Shown here: piece after piece, positions 18,591 to 26,439 of the stretch | How the letters are laid out: each line of letters starts with the position of its first letter | Numbering within the stretch: the first letter of the stretch is position 1 | Assembly (NCBI GenBank): GCA_020687485.1 | Contig: JAJEQR010000042.1 | Coordinates: forward strand, 1 to 32,072 | From: Hominifimenecus microfluidus | GTDB taxonomy: Bacteria; Bacillota; Clostridia; Lachnospirales; Lachnospiraceae | Length of the DNA stretch: 32,072 bases | Direction: 5' to 3' | Program-made: the position numbers and the translations under genes | The notes under the pieces: model-generated | Seen by the model: only the letters and a program-made list of their open reading frames with translations | What the model was told of the DNA's origin: nothing | Databases searched by the model: none

Positions 18591-19163
18591 TCACTTCTCA
18601 CGCTGCCGATCCGCATAGAATAGCGCCCAAAGCTCTGTATCTCTAAAATCAGGGTCCCATCCACTGGTTCCAGCTTCCAGAGCCCGACGCTTCTCCTGCA
18701 GCTTTGTAAATGAACCTATCACTCTAGCCGGGTTGCCCGCAACAACTGTATTTTCCGGAACATCTCTCGTGACAACGCTGCCTGCTCCAATAACAGCATT
18801 CGGACCAATTGATACATTTTCCAGAATAATGCTGCGTCCTCCAACGAATACGTTGTCATGAATCTCTATACATCCCCCATGAGTCTGATAACTAGTACCT
18901 CCTTCTATTTCAGAAATAATTGCATTAATTACATCGTGCGTACAAAATATCACGTCCGATGCAATCTTAACATTATTATGGATTTTTATCAGTTTCGGCT
19001 CATTCGGAAGTCTTGTCGGCTGAAATAATACGTTATCCCCCAGTTTTGCGAATATGTGATGCTTCTTTAAATACTTTATCCGGTCAAATCCCAGAAGACA
19101 TATCGCCATGTACCTGGCCTTCATCACCTTTTTTCTCCATCGGCATTTCTGCAACTCATTCAT
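18591..19163 (-). CDS. Hexapeptide-repeat O-acetyltransferase
   Basis: This 190-residue cytosolic enzyme is of the left-handed beta-helix acetyltransferase type (maltose/serine acetyltransferase-like). It probably transfers acetyl from acetyl-CoA to a sugar hydroxyl of the polysaccharide repeat unit or a precursor. Residues about 55-155 carry hexapeptide turns (KIHNNVKIASDVIF, EIHDNVFVGGRSII, SIGPNAVIGAGSVVTRDVP). The FCTHD motif supplies a likely catalytic His, and AGNPARVIG closes the domain. A charged 40-residue C-terminal extension follows. GAGGGG lies about 8 bases before the ATG. It sits between the flippase and the giant LRR gene, which ties glycan genes to surface-protein genes. The acceptor sugar cannot be told from sequence. 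Confidence 0.85.
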   Translation of the reverse strand: MNELQKCRWRKKVMKARYMAICLLGFDRIKYLKKHHIFAKLGDNVLFQPTRLPNEPKLIKIHNNVKIASDVIFCTHDVINAIISEIEGGTSYQTHGGCIEIHDNVFVGGRSIILENVSIGPNAVIGAGSVVTRDVPENTVVAGNPARVIGSFTKLQEKRRALEAGTSGWDPDFRDTELWALFYADRQREK

Positions 19164-19233
19164 TGCACTGACCCCTCTTTCATCTCCTGTCCATTTTCAT
19201 TTTCTCATTTATTCTTTTCACTTTTTTCTCCAA

Positions 19234-20604
19234 TTACAGTCCTCCCTTCAGCATCTCCTGGAAGCCTCCGGCCTTTCTCCATTCACATACCACCCCGAAT
19301 ATGAAGGCCACTCCTGCCGTAAGAATCATCCACAGGAAGGAATCACCCAGATGCAGCAGATAAGAAAGCACAATCATCACAGCCGGGAAAATCCACCAGC
19401 GCAGATACGTCAGTACTCCAACCGGCGACTTCTTCATCCAGTAACATACATATCCATATTTTCCAATGGCCTCCAGGAATGCCTGCGCGCAAAGTCCGTA
19501 AAGCACGAAAAGGCTATCGCTCCGGAACAGCCACATCACAACAAACATAACCAGAAGCGCCAGTTCCCGGCAGTGGTTATCCTTCTTTTCATTTCCTGTC
19601 ATCTGCAGAACTCCGCTGCAGGGGCCCAGTGTAGCTGTAAAGACGAATACCATGGAACAGCACACGAACAGAAATGTATATGGCAACAACTCTTCCGCCA
19701 TCACGCGCAGAATCACATGCGGATAGCCAACCAGAACAACTGAGAGCGGACCTACAAACAACATCTGGATTCGCATAATCGATGCGAAACAATCCCGGAT
19801 CTCATCCTTTTTCCCGCTGCGGTACAGACGAGAAAATTCCGGAAGGAATACCTTGGCAGAAGGTCCTGAGATAAAGTTGATCATCTTCTTCACCGTCAGC
19901 ACAATGCTGACAACACCGGCCTCGAAAGCGCCGGTGAAAAAGAATTGCAGCAGAACCGGCATCTGGCCGATCATCGACTGAATCAGGTCCGCCCGCTGAT
20001 AATCGCCCCATTTTCTCAGAGAAACCTCCGACGAGATATCCTGCCTTGTCTCTTTTCTTTTACGCTGGAATATAAAGAACAATAACAGGATACCAACATA
20101 CTGAATCAGATACAGCAGCATAAGTGTTGTCTGACTCAGTGTTCCCAGCGCCTGAAGGAGAAGAACACCAGCTACCAGAATACTTCTTCCCAGAATATAT
20201 TCGCCCGTCAATGAAATAATCTGATGCCTCTGGGTCAGGAGCGCACTGCTCTTGTCAAGTACTCTCAGCTCCAGTAAAGTAATCAGGAGGATAACACAGT
20301 ACTGACTCTTACCGAACAGGCATACTGCTACAGCTGCCGCACTCACCAACGGAATTACATAGACACCGTAATAGCGTTTCTTAAACTGATGAATTTTCGT
20401 TCCCGGAGCTGACAAATAATAGGTATTGCACTTGGTCAGCGCCGAAAAACAGATCCAGAAAATCAGATCCGCCGCATTGATCCAGGTGGCATACATTCCG
20501 TAGCCATCTACACCAATGCCTCTGGTAACCAATACCTGAACCAGGATTTCCAGGATTGCTCCAATTCCCTTCAAAATTACACTAAGCAAAAAAATTGCAT
20601 TCAT
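19234..20604 (-). CDS. Wzx-type oligosaccharide flippase
   Basis: This 456-residue integral membrane protein has about 12-14 predicted hydrophobic segments across its whole length. It resembles polysaccharide transporters of the MOP superfamily. Its expected role is to move undecaprenyl-diphosphate-linked repeat units across the cytoplasmic membrane. Family-like features are the N-terminal GIGAILEILVQVLVTRGIGVDGYGMYA segment (shown in part: VLVTRGIGVDGYGMYA) and the mid-protein ISGPSAKVFLPEFSRLYRSG loop. AAAGG precedes the ATG. It is followed after 70 bp by the acetyltransferase gene and preceded by the polymerase gene 33 bp upstream. A teichoic-type exporter from the same superfamily is a less likely alternative. 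Confidence 0.85.
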   Translation of the reverse strand: MNAIFLLSVILKGIGAILEILVQVLVTRGIGVDGYGMYATWINAADLIFWICFSALTKCNTYYLSAPGTKIHQFKKRYYGVYVIPLVSAAAVAVCLFGKSQYCVILLITLLELRVLDKSSALLTQRHQIISLTGEYILGRSILVAGVLLLQALGTLSQTTLMLLYLIQYVGILLLFFIFQRKRKETRQDISSEVSLRKWGDYQRADLIQSMIGQMPVLLQFFFTGAFEAGVVSIVLTVKKMINFISGPSAKVFLPEFSRLYRSGKKDEIRDCFASIMRIQMLFVGPLSVVLVGYPHVILRVMAEELLPYTFLFVCCSMVFVFTATLGPCSGVLQMTGNEKKDNHCRELALLVMFVVMWLFRSDSLFVLYGLCAQAFLEAIGKYGYVCYWMKKSPVGVLTYLRWWIFPAVMIVLSYLLHLGDSFLWMILTAGVAFIFGVVCEWRKAGGFQEMLKGGL

Positions 20605-20637
20605 TTCAGTACCTTTAACCTTAAACTTCTGTATGTT

Positions 20638-21747
20638 CTACCAGAAAAAGCTGTACGGCATGGTTCCGCCGATATTATTAATTGTCATACGCAGAATGTA
20701 CTGAATACCGCATCCGATAATCAGCAGCAGAATCAGTGTGTGACGTCTCTTTTCTTCTGTTATCTTCGATACCATATTGGGAAGCAGAATTATCATATAA
20801 GTACCAAAGAGCGCTGCCAGTCTGGCTGCCATCTTCAGACCAATATTTAACCCAAAACAGCACATGGTTATTGTAAACATCCAGATTCCGATCGGACATT
20901 CCTTAAACACCTTCGCTCGCTCTTCTTTCTTCATATAACGAAAGATAAATATAACAAGAACCAGATAAAGTCCTCCGACAAGAAGGGATTCCATCTTTAT
21001 ATTTTGCGCCGTCAGATACTTGCCAAAAATTCCCGGCAGCAGCGCCTGCAGGCGGGACCCAAACACCAAAACTCCCATTCCTGCTAAAGAGGCGAGCAGA
21101 ATCAGCCGTTTCATTCGTCTGCGCGAAGGTGATGGCATTCGGAAGATAAAATATAATGGCAGAAATACCAGCACAGACTTATGAATCGTAGAGGCGAGAC
21201 AAACCGTCATCATGTATGGCCACATCTTTCCTTTTTTCACATATTGAAAAACCAGGTATACCAGCAAAATTGCAATTGCGTTTCTCGCTACATTCATCTC
21301 TGTCTGGAAGACGCCCAACGTAATATACAGCCAGATGCTTAGTATCGCATTCTTCGACTGCTTCCGAATCAACTTATACAGTAGGAGGATGATAATGCTA
21401 CTGTTCATGATCGTAATCATCTGCGGATCATGCGAGAGAAATCCTACAAGTCTATTATACAGACGATATCCCGGTTCAAAGTCCATCGTCCAGTTTCCCG
21501 TTCGGCTGCCATACGTTACCATATGAAAAACCTTCGAAAGCGGCGCATAACTCAGCTGTTCAAATACATAACAATAATACTTTGTATCTACCCCCACAGA
21601 AGAATCACGCATTGCCATTAAGAACCAGAGCAGAAAGCATGACAGCTGAAGCGCCACTGTCTGTGCGCTTCTCTGCCAGCGAACTCCCGCATAGACAATT
21701 ACGAACGGATAGAGTATTAATATACACAGGATCAAATACCAGAACAC
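20638..21747 (-). CDS. EpsG/Wzy-like polysaccharide polymerase
   Basis: This 369-residue membrane protein has about 10 hydrophobic segments. It matches the EpsG family pattern: AMRDSSVGVDTKYYCYVF (about 46-63), a DFEPGYRLYNRLV motif (about 90-102), N.ARNAIAILLVYL (about 155-170) and a STIHKSVLVFLPLYF helix. Members polymerise lipid-linked repeat units on the outer membrane face. The start is a GTG preceded by GAGG about 8 bases upstream. A nearby ATG is out of frame. The gene lies 61 bp after the fused transferase gene and 33 bp before the flippase gene, which is the order of a compact Wzx/Wzy pathway. Confidence 0.85.
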   Translation of the reverse strand: MFWYLILCILILYPFVIVYAGVRWQRSAQTVALQLSCFLLWFLMAMRDSSVGVDTKYYCYVFEQLSYAPLSKVFHMVTYGSRTGNWTMDFEPGYRLYNRLVGFLSHDPQMITIMNSSIIILLLYKLIRKQSKNAILSIWLYITLGVFQTEMNVARNAIAILLVYLVFQYVKKGKMWPYMMTVCLASTIHKSVLVFLPLYFIFRMPSPSRRRMKRLILLASLAGMGVLVFGSRLQALLPGIFGKYLTAQNIKMESLLVGGLYLVLVIFIFRYMKKEERAKVFKECPIGIWMFTITMCCFGLNIGLKMAARLAALFGTYMIILLPNMVSKITEEKRRHTLILLLIIGCGIQYILRMTINNIGGTMPYSFFW

Positions 21748-21808
21748 ATCTCTTTCCTCTGTTTTTCATATTTCCCGGAAGTTCCGGAAAACCGTGTTAA
21801 AAAGCATA

Positions 21809-24175
21809 TTAAAAAAGCTTTAGTCTTGCTTTGTACAATGCCTGATTCAGACGTGTCGGCATGCAATAGGCCACTCGAAGTCCGGTACGCAGAATCCGGT
21901 TTCTTCGGCACTTCATGCCTTTCCAGCTTTTCAGCGCCTGACCGGCTCTCTTTTTCTCGCCAGCCATAATACTGGTAAAGATATACACCGTCATCTTCAG
22001 GTCATATTTCTGCTGAATCGTACTTAACTCTTCGTTTGTATGTGTTTTTTTCTTCATCTCTTCTTCGAGATCCTGAATAAAAGCACCGGCCCATGCAATC
22101 CGCACCCGGGATCTTGCATTTTCCTTCGCATTTCGATTATACGTCACGCACAGCCTGGAAGAATATGCTACTTTCGGATTTTTTCGTGCCACTCTTGCCC
22201 ACATATCAAGATCCTGTCCGATCATTTCACCAGGTTTAAACATCCCGGCATTGATCAGGGCTTCTCTGCGAATCGTCGTTGCGGAAGTCCAGACAAAATC
22301 ATATTTGTGATTCAGCGTCGCCCAGTAACTGTCAAGGCAACCGTCCTCTGGCGTTAACTGTGCGGATATATTCTTCTTTCCATTTCCCATCAACACTTCA
22401 TAAGCGGTTACAAAGATATCGCTCTGCGGATATTTCTGAACCAGACGATCAATCGTTTCCAGATATTCCGGATGCCACATATCATCAGCATCAAGAAAAG
22501 CAATATACTCGCCTTTTGCGTTTTCAATTCCTACGTTTCTCGCCACGGACACCCCCTGGTTCTTCTGCCGGAATATCTGAATCTTCGGTGAAGAAATACT
22601 TTCTGCCCGGCTTAAGGAATCATCGGTAGAGCCATCATCCACAACAAGAACCTCAAAATCCTGGAATGTTTGCGCCAATACACTCTCCAGCGTATCCGCA
22701 ATATGTATTCCCTTATTATACAGCGGAATTACCACACTATACTTCACTTTTTTCTCTCCCTTTTCTTTCTCCATCTCTCCATATACAACAGCCTGCGGCT
22801 CTTTCTCATTCCAGTCGGACAGCGAATCTACCATAGCGACCGTCTGTCCAACCTCAATGCCTTCCGTACTTTCCGCCATAAACAGAACTTTAACCGTTGC
22901 CAGCATAATCTTTAAATCTTCCAGGATACTCGGATGCGCAATATACATCAGATCCATCTGCAGCTTGTCATACGGTGTTGTGTTATATTTTCCATACACC
23001 TGCGCATATCCGGTCAATCCGGCCTTTGCCTGGAGACGCAGGGAAAATTCCGGCATCTCTTCACAGTACTGAGCTGCAATCTCCGGGCGTTCCGGACGAG
23101 GCCCACAGATAGAAAGGTCTCCGGAAAGGATATTGAGCAGCTGTGGCAGTTCATCAATTCGAAATCTGCGGATCACATGTCCGACCTTCGTTATCCGATC
23201 ATCGTTTTCGCCTGTGGAAAGTCTGGCCACACCATCATTTTCCGCATCTACGCGCATACTCCGGAATTTCAGAATCTTAAATTCCTTTCCATCCTTTGTC
23301 AGGCGAACCTGCCTGTAAAATACCGGTCCACCGTCATCCAATTTGATTGCCAGTGAAGTAATCAGCAAAATCGGACTAAGCAAAACAAGTGAAATCAACG
23401 AAATCAGGATATCCAGAGTTCTTTTCACGAAAAGATACTCCGGCTGAACCATATATCTACTGACCCGAAGCATGGGAAGATGAAACATATGAATTGAATG
23501 CGCTCCGCTCATAATTACATCCCCGATTCTTGGTATTACCAGAACATTGATTCCATTGCTGATGCAGTACTTCAGGATAATATTTCTGTCATGACTATGT
23601 ATTCCGCTCAGGAACACCGTCTCAACACTCTTCAGAACCGAAAGATCTTCCAGACACTCCTCCACCTGTGCCGTAAACTGAACATCATATTTCTTATTCA
23701 TCCCATATTCATCGATCAGCTTTGTCATCCCTCTCCGTTGGTCATAGATAATGGCTGTCGTCTGCGGGGGAAATGTCCGAAAATACCAGAGCTGTGCGGC
23801 CAGCGCCCAGACGATTGCCAATACCAGCTGCCCTCCCAGCGCTTCCAGTCCTGGAATCACATTGGGGAGATGTTTTGTGAGCAGCATAATTACGATATAG
23901 AGAATTACATCCGAAATGCCTGCCGCCAGGAACTGCCCATACGCAATCTCCGATACCCGGTACGTTGACATGGCAAATCCATCATATAATCGCCCGAATA
24001 TGATATATAAAATGAAATACAGACCAACTACCAGAAAGTTACCTTTTGAATAGAACGGATTGTCGATGCGCTCCGCATAGTAACCAAACCAGCATATGGC
24101 AAACGGTACGGTTATCAAAACCGCATCGATCAGCCTCACCAGCCGGATCAGCACATCATGTTTGAATTTTGTCAC
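21809..24175 (-). CDS. Fused phosphoglycosyltransferase and GT2 glycosyltransferase
   Basis: This is a two-enzyme polypeptide of about 788 residues. The N-terminal half is a polyprenyl-phosphate sugar-1-phosphate transferase: hydrophobic helices, a nucleotide-fold region, then the catalytic domain (about 245-440) with KRTLDI, GGPVFYRQVRLT, FKILKFRSMR, RFRIDELPQLLNIL and SICGPRPERPE. It should start each repeat unit on undecaprenyl phosphate. After a charged linker comes a GT-A family 2 domain (about 476 to the end) with VVIPLYNKG, VVDDGSTDDS and FLDADD, which would add the next sugar. I prefer the GTG at 24175, because GGGGAGGAG ends 9 bases before it. A GTG at 24202 has no close ribosome site. 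It is the first gene after the GACACA element. A single-polypeptide fusion of these steps is unusual. Confidence 0.88.
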   Translation of the reverse strand: MTKFKHDVLIRLVRLIDAVLITVPFAICWFGYYAERIDNPFYSKGNFLVVGLYFILYIIFGRLYDGFAMSTYRVSEIAYGQFLAAGISDVILYIVIMLLTKHLPNVIPGLEALGGQLVLAIVWALAAQLWYFRTFPPQTTAIIYDQRRGMTKLIDEYGMNKKYDVQFTAQVEECLEDLSVLKSVETVFLSGIHSHDRNIILKYCISNGINVLVIPRIGDVIMSGAHSIHMFHLPMLRVSRYMVQPEYLFVKRTLDILISLISLVLLSPILLITSLAIKLDDGGPVFYRQVRLTKDGKEFKILKFRSMRVDAENDGVARLSTGENDDRITKVGHVIRRFRIDELPQLLNILSGDLSICGPRPERPEIAAQYCEEMPEFSLRLQAKAGLTGYAQVYGKYNTTPYDKLQMDLMYIAHPSILEDLKIMLATVKVLFMAESTEGIEVGQTVAMVDSLSDWNEKEPQAVVYGEMEKEKGEKKVKYSVVIPLYNKGIHIADTLESVLAQTFQDFEVLVVDDGSTDDSLSRAESISSPKIQIFRQKNQGVSVARNVGIENAKGEYIAFLDADDMWHPEYLETIDRLVQKYPQSDIFVTAYEVLMGNGKKNISAQLTPEDGCLDSYWATLNHKYDFVWTSATTIRREALINAGMFKPGEMIGQDLDMWARVARKNPKVAYSSRLCVTYNRNAKENARSRVRIAWAGAFIQDLEEEMKKKTHTNEELSTIQQKYDLKMTVYIFTSIMAGEKKRAGQALKSWKGMKCRRNRILRTGLRVAYCMPTRLNQALYKARLKLF

Positions 24176-24284
24176 TTTCTTCTGCTCCTCCCCTGTGTTC
24201 ACAGCACGAAAATTGCTTTACTTTCGCTCCTTTATCTGCTGTTTTCCATTATTCTTCTAAATTCTATTTGTTCTTTCTTCCTTA

Positions 24285-24319
24285 CTCAATATGTGTCAAG
24301 CAATGTGTCAGCTTTTATC
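24285..24319 (-). promoter_or_regulatory. GACACA-repeat element of the exopolysaccharide/LRR operon, copy 4
   Basis: Read leftward, GCTGACACATTGCTTGACAC is followed by ATATTGAG. TTGACA is a perfect -35 box, but the sequence 17 bp on (AAAGAA) is a poor -10. It begins 8 bp after the stop codon of the 478-residue regulator and lies about 110 bp before the first glycan gene. No terminator separates the regulator from it, so read-through is possible. Confidence 0.65.
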
Positions 24320-24327
24320 TTCCTTTT

Positions 24328-25764
24328 TCATTGTTTCTGTTTTCGGATTGCCTGATTCAGCAGTTCCTCTGCCTCATCTAATGTGTAAAAAAGATCATTT
24401 TCCAGGTTTTCACAGAAGTCATAAAAAGAATTCAGAATTCCGGATTCTTCCAGCATCAGGTTAAGAAACAGATTTCGAGCCGGTACATTAAAGCGCAGCG
24501 TACCATGTTCCGGTGTAACTACCATGCTTACATAATTTTCCAGGCTTCCGATTGGCTGCTTCAAAACCTTTACTGTACTCCCCTTTTCCGGATGGAGCTG
24601 TTTTCGAATCATATCAATTCGATCTTCCCACTCTACCGGCCGATAAAGATCCCTGGAGAATTCCGGAATGATTCCGGTATTCAGGAACTGAAGAACACCT
24701 TCCATAGATAAAATGTAGGTCAGTTTCTGCGTGGAAAGTGTATGGCAGTAAGAAACAACTTTTTCTATCAGGCAATCCCGGTCGGGGATATCCGTAACCA
24801 GATATTTTTCAATCAGAGAGCGAGTCAATGTATACATAAAACACGGCGGCATATTGAAACAGTATCCGGAATATTTGGACTTCATTACAGACTTCAGATC
24901 CAGCATCTGTTCTTCCAGATTTTTCTGGCAGCTAATTAAACGTCGGCATCTGTTCCTATGCTCTTCAAAGAACTCTTTCATCAGTGCAAGGACCTCATGA
25001 TTTCTTGTCAGGCAGCCCTTTTTCATATCCGCGGAAAGCAGACACGCATAGCGGTTAGAAAGAATCAGATACGGAAATGCTGCAAAAAGCATATCTTCCG
25101 GGTGACAGTTTCCATAGTAATACCATGTCACATAGTCGTGACCATAATTGTACAAAAGAAGAACCTTTCGAATACATTCCAGGTTATACAAGGTTTTCTC
25201 TTCCAGATCCTCCGGTCGATTCGACAGACGTACAATATGATCCACGCGAATCTGATTATCTGAATGTCCGCAAAGTCCAAGAATCCGATTCAGGAACTCC
25301 GCTTCCGGCTGTAAAATAATATGAAGATGTCCATCCGGATCTGCTGTCTCCTCCGCCACAATCTTAAAAATTGCAGCTTCCACCTCATAGGTTCCTATGA
25401 TCGCAACCGTCTGCTCTTCCGGAAGATTCCAGTCCGGTGCCACCTTCATTGTGGAAAAGGCAACCGCAGAATCCTCTCTCCAACTAAAGTTTTCGATGAA
25501 GTCCTGTATGCTTTTTCTTCGGTAATAGTTCTCATATCCCACAACAGATATGCAATATTGTTCCAGCAGCCGCTCTTCCTCTCGTGCGGACAAATGCATA
25601 TACTCGGCCATTTTTCTTACGAAACCAATATTCGGCACTTTTCTCTTTCCATTCAGCACCTTATACATATTGGCTCTGTCATAGCCGCAATACTTTGCTA
25701 ACATGTATGTATTCACATCCCGCTCTTTTACATAAGCCGATAATACCTCCGAAAACTGACTCAT
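24328..25764 (-). CDS. Large HTH transcriptional regulator, C-terminal function unknown
   Basis: This 478-residue protein has an N-terminal XRE-like HTH (about 15-60: NTYMLAKYCGYDRANMYKVL, then GKRKVPNIGFVRKMAEYM). The remaining 400 or so residues match no family I recognise. They are soluble, mixed alpha/beta in character and lack transmembrane segments, and they may be a sensor or oligomerisation region. The ATG at 25764 follows AGAGGTG by 7-8 bases. An in-frame start 12 codons upstream has no ribosome site. It sits immediately ahead of the exopolysaccharide operon and reads into it without a visible terminator. Its leftward promoter overlaps twin palindromes. By position it is the best candidate to recognise the four GACACA elements, which is inference. 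Confidence 0.8.
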   Translation of the reverse strand: MSQFSEVLSAYVKERDVNTYMLAKYCGYDRANMYKVLNGKRKVPNIGFVRKMAEYMHLSAREEERLLEQYCISVVGYENYYRRKSIQDFIENFSWREDSAVAFSTMKVAPDWNLPEEQTVAIIGTYEVEAAIFKIVAEETADPDGHLHIILQPEAEFLNRILGLCGHSDNQIRVDHIVRLSNRPEDLEEKTLYNLECIRKVLLLYNYGHDYVTWYYYGNCHPEDMLFAAFPYLILSNRYACLLSADMKKGCLTRNHEVLALMKEFFEEHRNRCRRLISCQKNLEEQMLDLKSVMKSKYSGYCFNMPPCFMYTLTRSLIEKYLVTDIPDRDCLIEKVVSYCHTLSTQKLTYILSMEGVLQFLNTGIIPEFSRDLYRPVEWEDRIDMIRKQLHPEKGSTVKVLKQPIGSLENYVSMVVTPEHGTLRFNVPARNLFLNLMLEESGILNSFYDFCENLENDLFYTLDEAEELLNQAIRKQKQ

Positions 25765-25883
25765 CTGTATGCACCTCTCTCTTTCCCGTTCTTTTACCAA
25801 CGGAAATCATCTTTTCTGTGATATATATGGTGTATATCGCCTGATATTAAAGTTAACAGAAATTTGCATTTATAATCCGACGA

Positions 25884-25901
25884 TTACCCGTATACGGGTA
25901 A
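25884..25901. promoter_or_regulatory. Palindromic operator 1
   Basis: TTACCCGTATACGGGTAA is a perfect 18-bp palindrome. It lies directly downstream of the leftward -10 box and should cover the start point of the 478-residue regulator's transcript. A protein bound here should block that promoter. Confidence 0.8.
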
Positions 25902-25929
25902 GTATACCGTATTTAACTTCTCTGGTCAA
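25901..25929 (-). promoter_or_regulatory. Leftward promoter of the 478-residue regulator
   Basis: Read leftward, TTGACC (25929-25924) and TATACT (25906-25901) are separated by 17 bp. Each end touches one of the two identical palindromes. The predicted leader is about 130 nt. Confidence 0.8.
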
Positions 25930-25942
25930 CCCGTATACGGGT
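25929..25942. promoter_or_regulatory. Palindromic operator 2
   Basis: ACCCGTATACGGGT has the same 14-bp core as operator 1, with centres 43 bp apart, close to four helical turns. It lies between the -35 boxes of the leftward and rightward promoters, so one bound protein could affect both. Confidence 0.8.
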
Positions 25943-25945
25943 AAC

Positions 25946-25975
25946 TTGATCACTTTGACTTGTTACTATTATATT
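25946..25975 (+). promoter_or_regulatory. Rightward promoter of the 84-residue XRE gene
   Basis: TTGATC at 25946-25951 is followed by TTATAT after 17 bp or TATATT after 18 bp. Operator 2 ends 3 bp upstream of the -35 box. Confidence 0.65.
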
Positions 25976-25978
25976 GGT

Positions 25979-26009
25979 GACTGGAAAAGGGATTTTGCCT
26001 TTTCCAGTC
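25979..26009 (+). promoter_or_regulatory. Leader hairpin of the XRE gene
   Basis: GACTGGAAAAGG and CCTTTTCCAGTC form a perfect 12-bp stem with a 7-nt loop, right at the predicted 5' end of the transcript. No U tract follows, so mRNA stabilisation or translational control is more likely than termination. Confidence 0.6.
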
Positions 26010-26041
26010 GTACAACAACTTAATACAAAAGAAGGGTCAAT

Positions 26042-26296
26042 ATGGATTACTCAGAATTATATGTACAGAGAATTCGCAGTCTATGCCGTCAGCGCAATAT
26101 TACCATCAACCGGCTGGCTACCATGAGCGGAGTCAAGCAGTCCACTCTGGACAACATTGTGCGCGGTCTGACGAAGGATCCCCGTGTTACGACGCTCCAC
26201 AAGATTGCACATGCCTTCAACATGACGCTATCTGAATTTCTGGATTTTGAAGAATTGAACGATTATATTTTCCCGGACGAGTCCGACGATATCTAA
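26042..26296 (+). CDS. Small XRE/Cro-CI-type HTH regulator
   Basis: This 84-residue DNA-binding protein is almost entirely a Cro/CI-like HTH: IRSLCRQRNITINRLATMSG (helices 1-2), then VKQSTLDNIVRG (recognition helix), then TTLHKIAHAFNMTLSEFL. A short acidic tail (PDESDDI) follows. AAGGG precedes the ATG by 6 bases. It is transcribed divergently from the 478-residue regulator across two identical palindromes. Small dimeric XRE proteins typically bind such sites and repress their own gene. Autoregulation and control of the neighbour are inferred from this layout. Confidence 0.88.
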   Translation: MDYSELYVQRIRSLCRQRNITINRLATMSGVKQSTLDNIVRGLTKDPRVTTLHKIAHAFNMTLSEFLDFEELNDYIFPDESDDI

Positions 26297-26381
26297 TGTA
26301 TGATTCGCTGCCAGTCCTTCCTTCTCCCTTTTTGTGCCGGATTTGGAACTATCGGCCGCGGCCTTCATTGTATACTTTTAT

Positions 26382-26439
26382 AATCTGTGCAATCGAAAAC
26401 CTGCCGCATGAATACGGCAGGTTTTCGATTGCACAGATT
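26382..26439. terminator. 25-bp perfect inverted repeat, possible terminator
   Basis: The arms AATCTGTGCAATCGAAAACC plus TGCCG pair perfectly with their complement around an 8-nt loop (CATGAATA). It begins 85 bp after the XRE stop codon. It could end that transcript, but neither strand has a U tract after it. Its length and perfection are unusual for a simple terminator. Confidence 0.5.

Noticed and set aside
19108-19743. A rightward frame of 211 codons opposite the acetyltransferase and flippase genes.
   Set aside because: It is antisense to two well-supported genes and has no recognisable motifs.
24203-24284. Possible riboswitch or LoaP-type leader before the exopolysaccharide operon.
   Set aside because: No clear hairpin or conserved riboswitch core could be found by eye in the roughly 110-nt leader.
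81-24319. Possibility that the four GACACA elements are recombination sites of an invertible promoter system.
   Set aside because: All four copies have the same orientation, and no invertase gene is present in the window. A regulatory role fits better.
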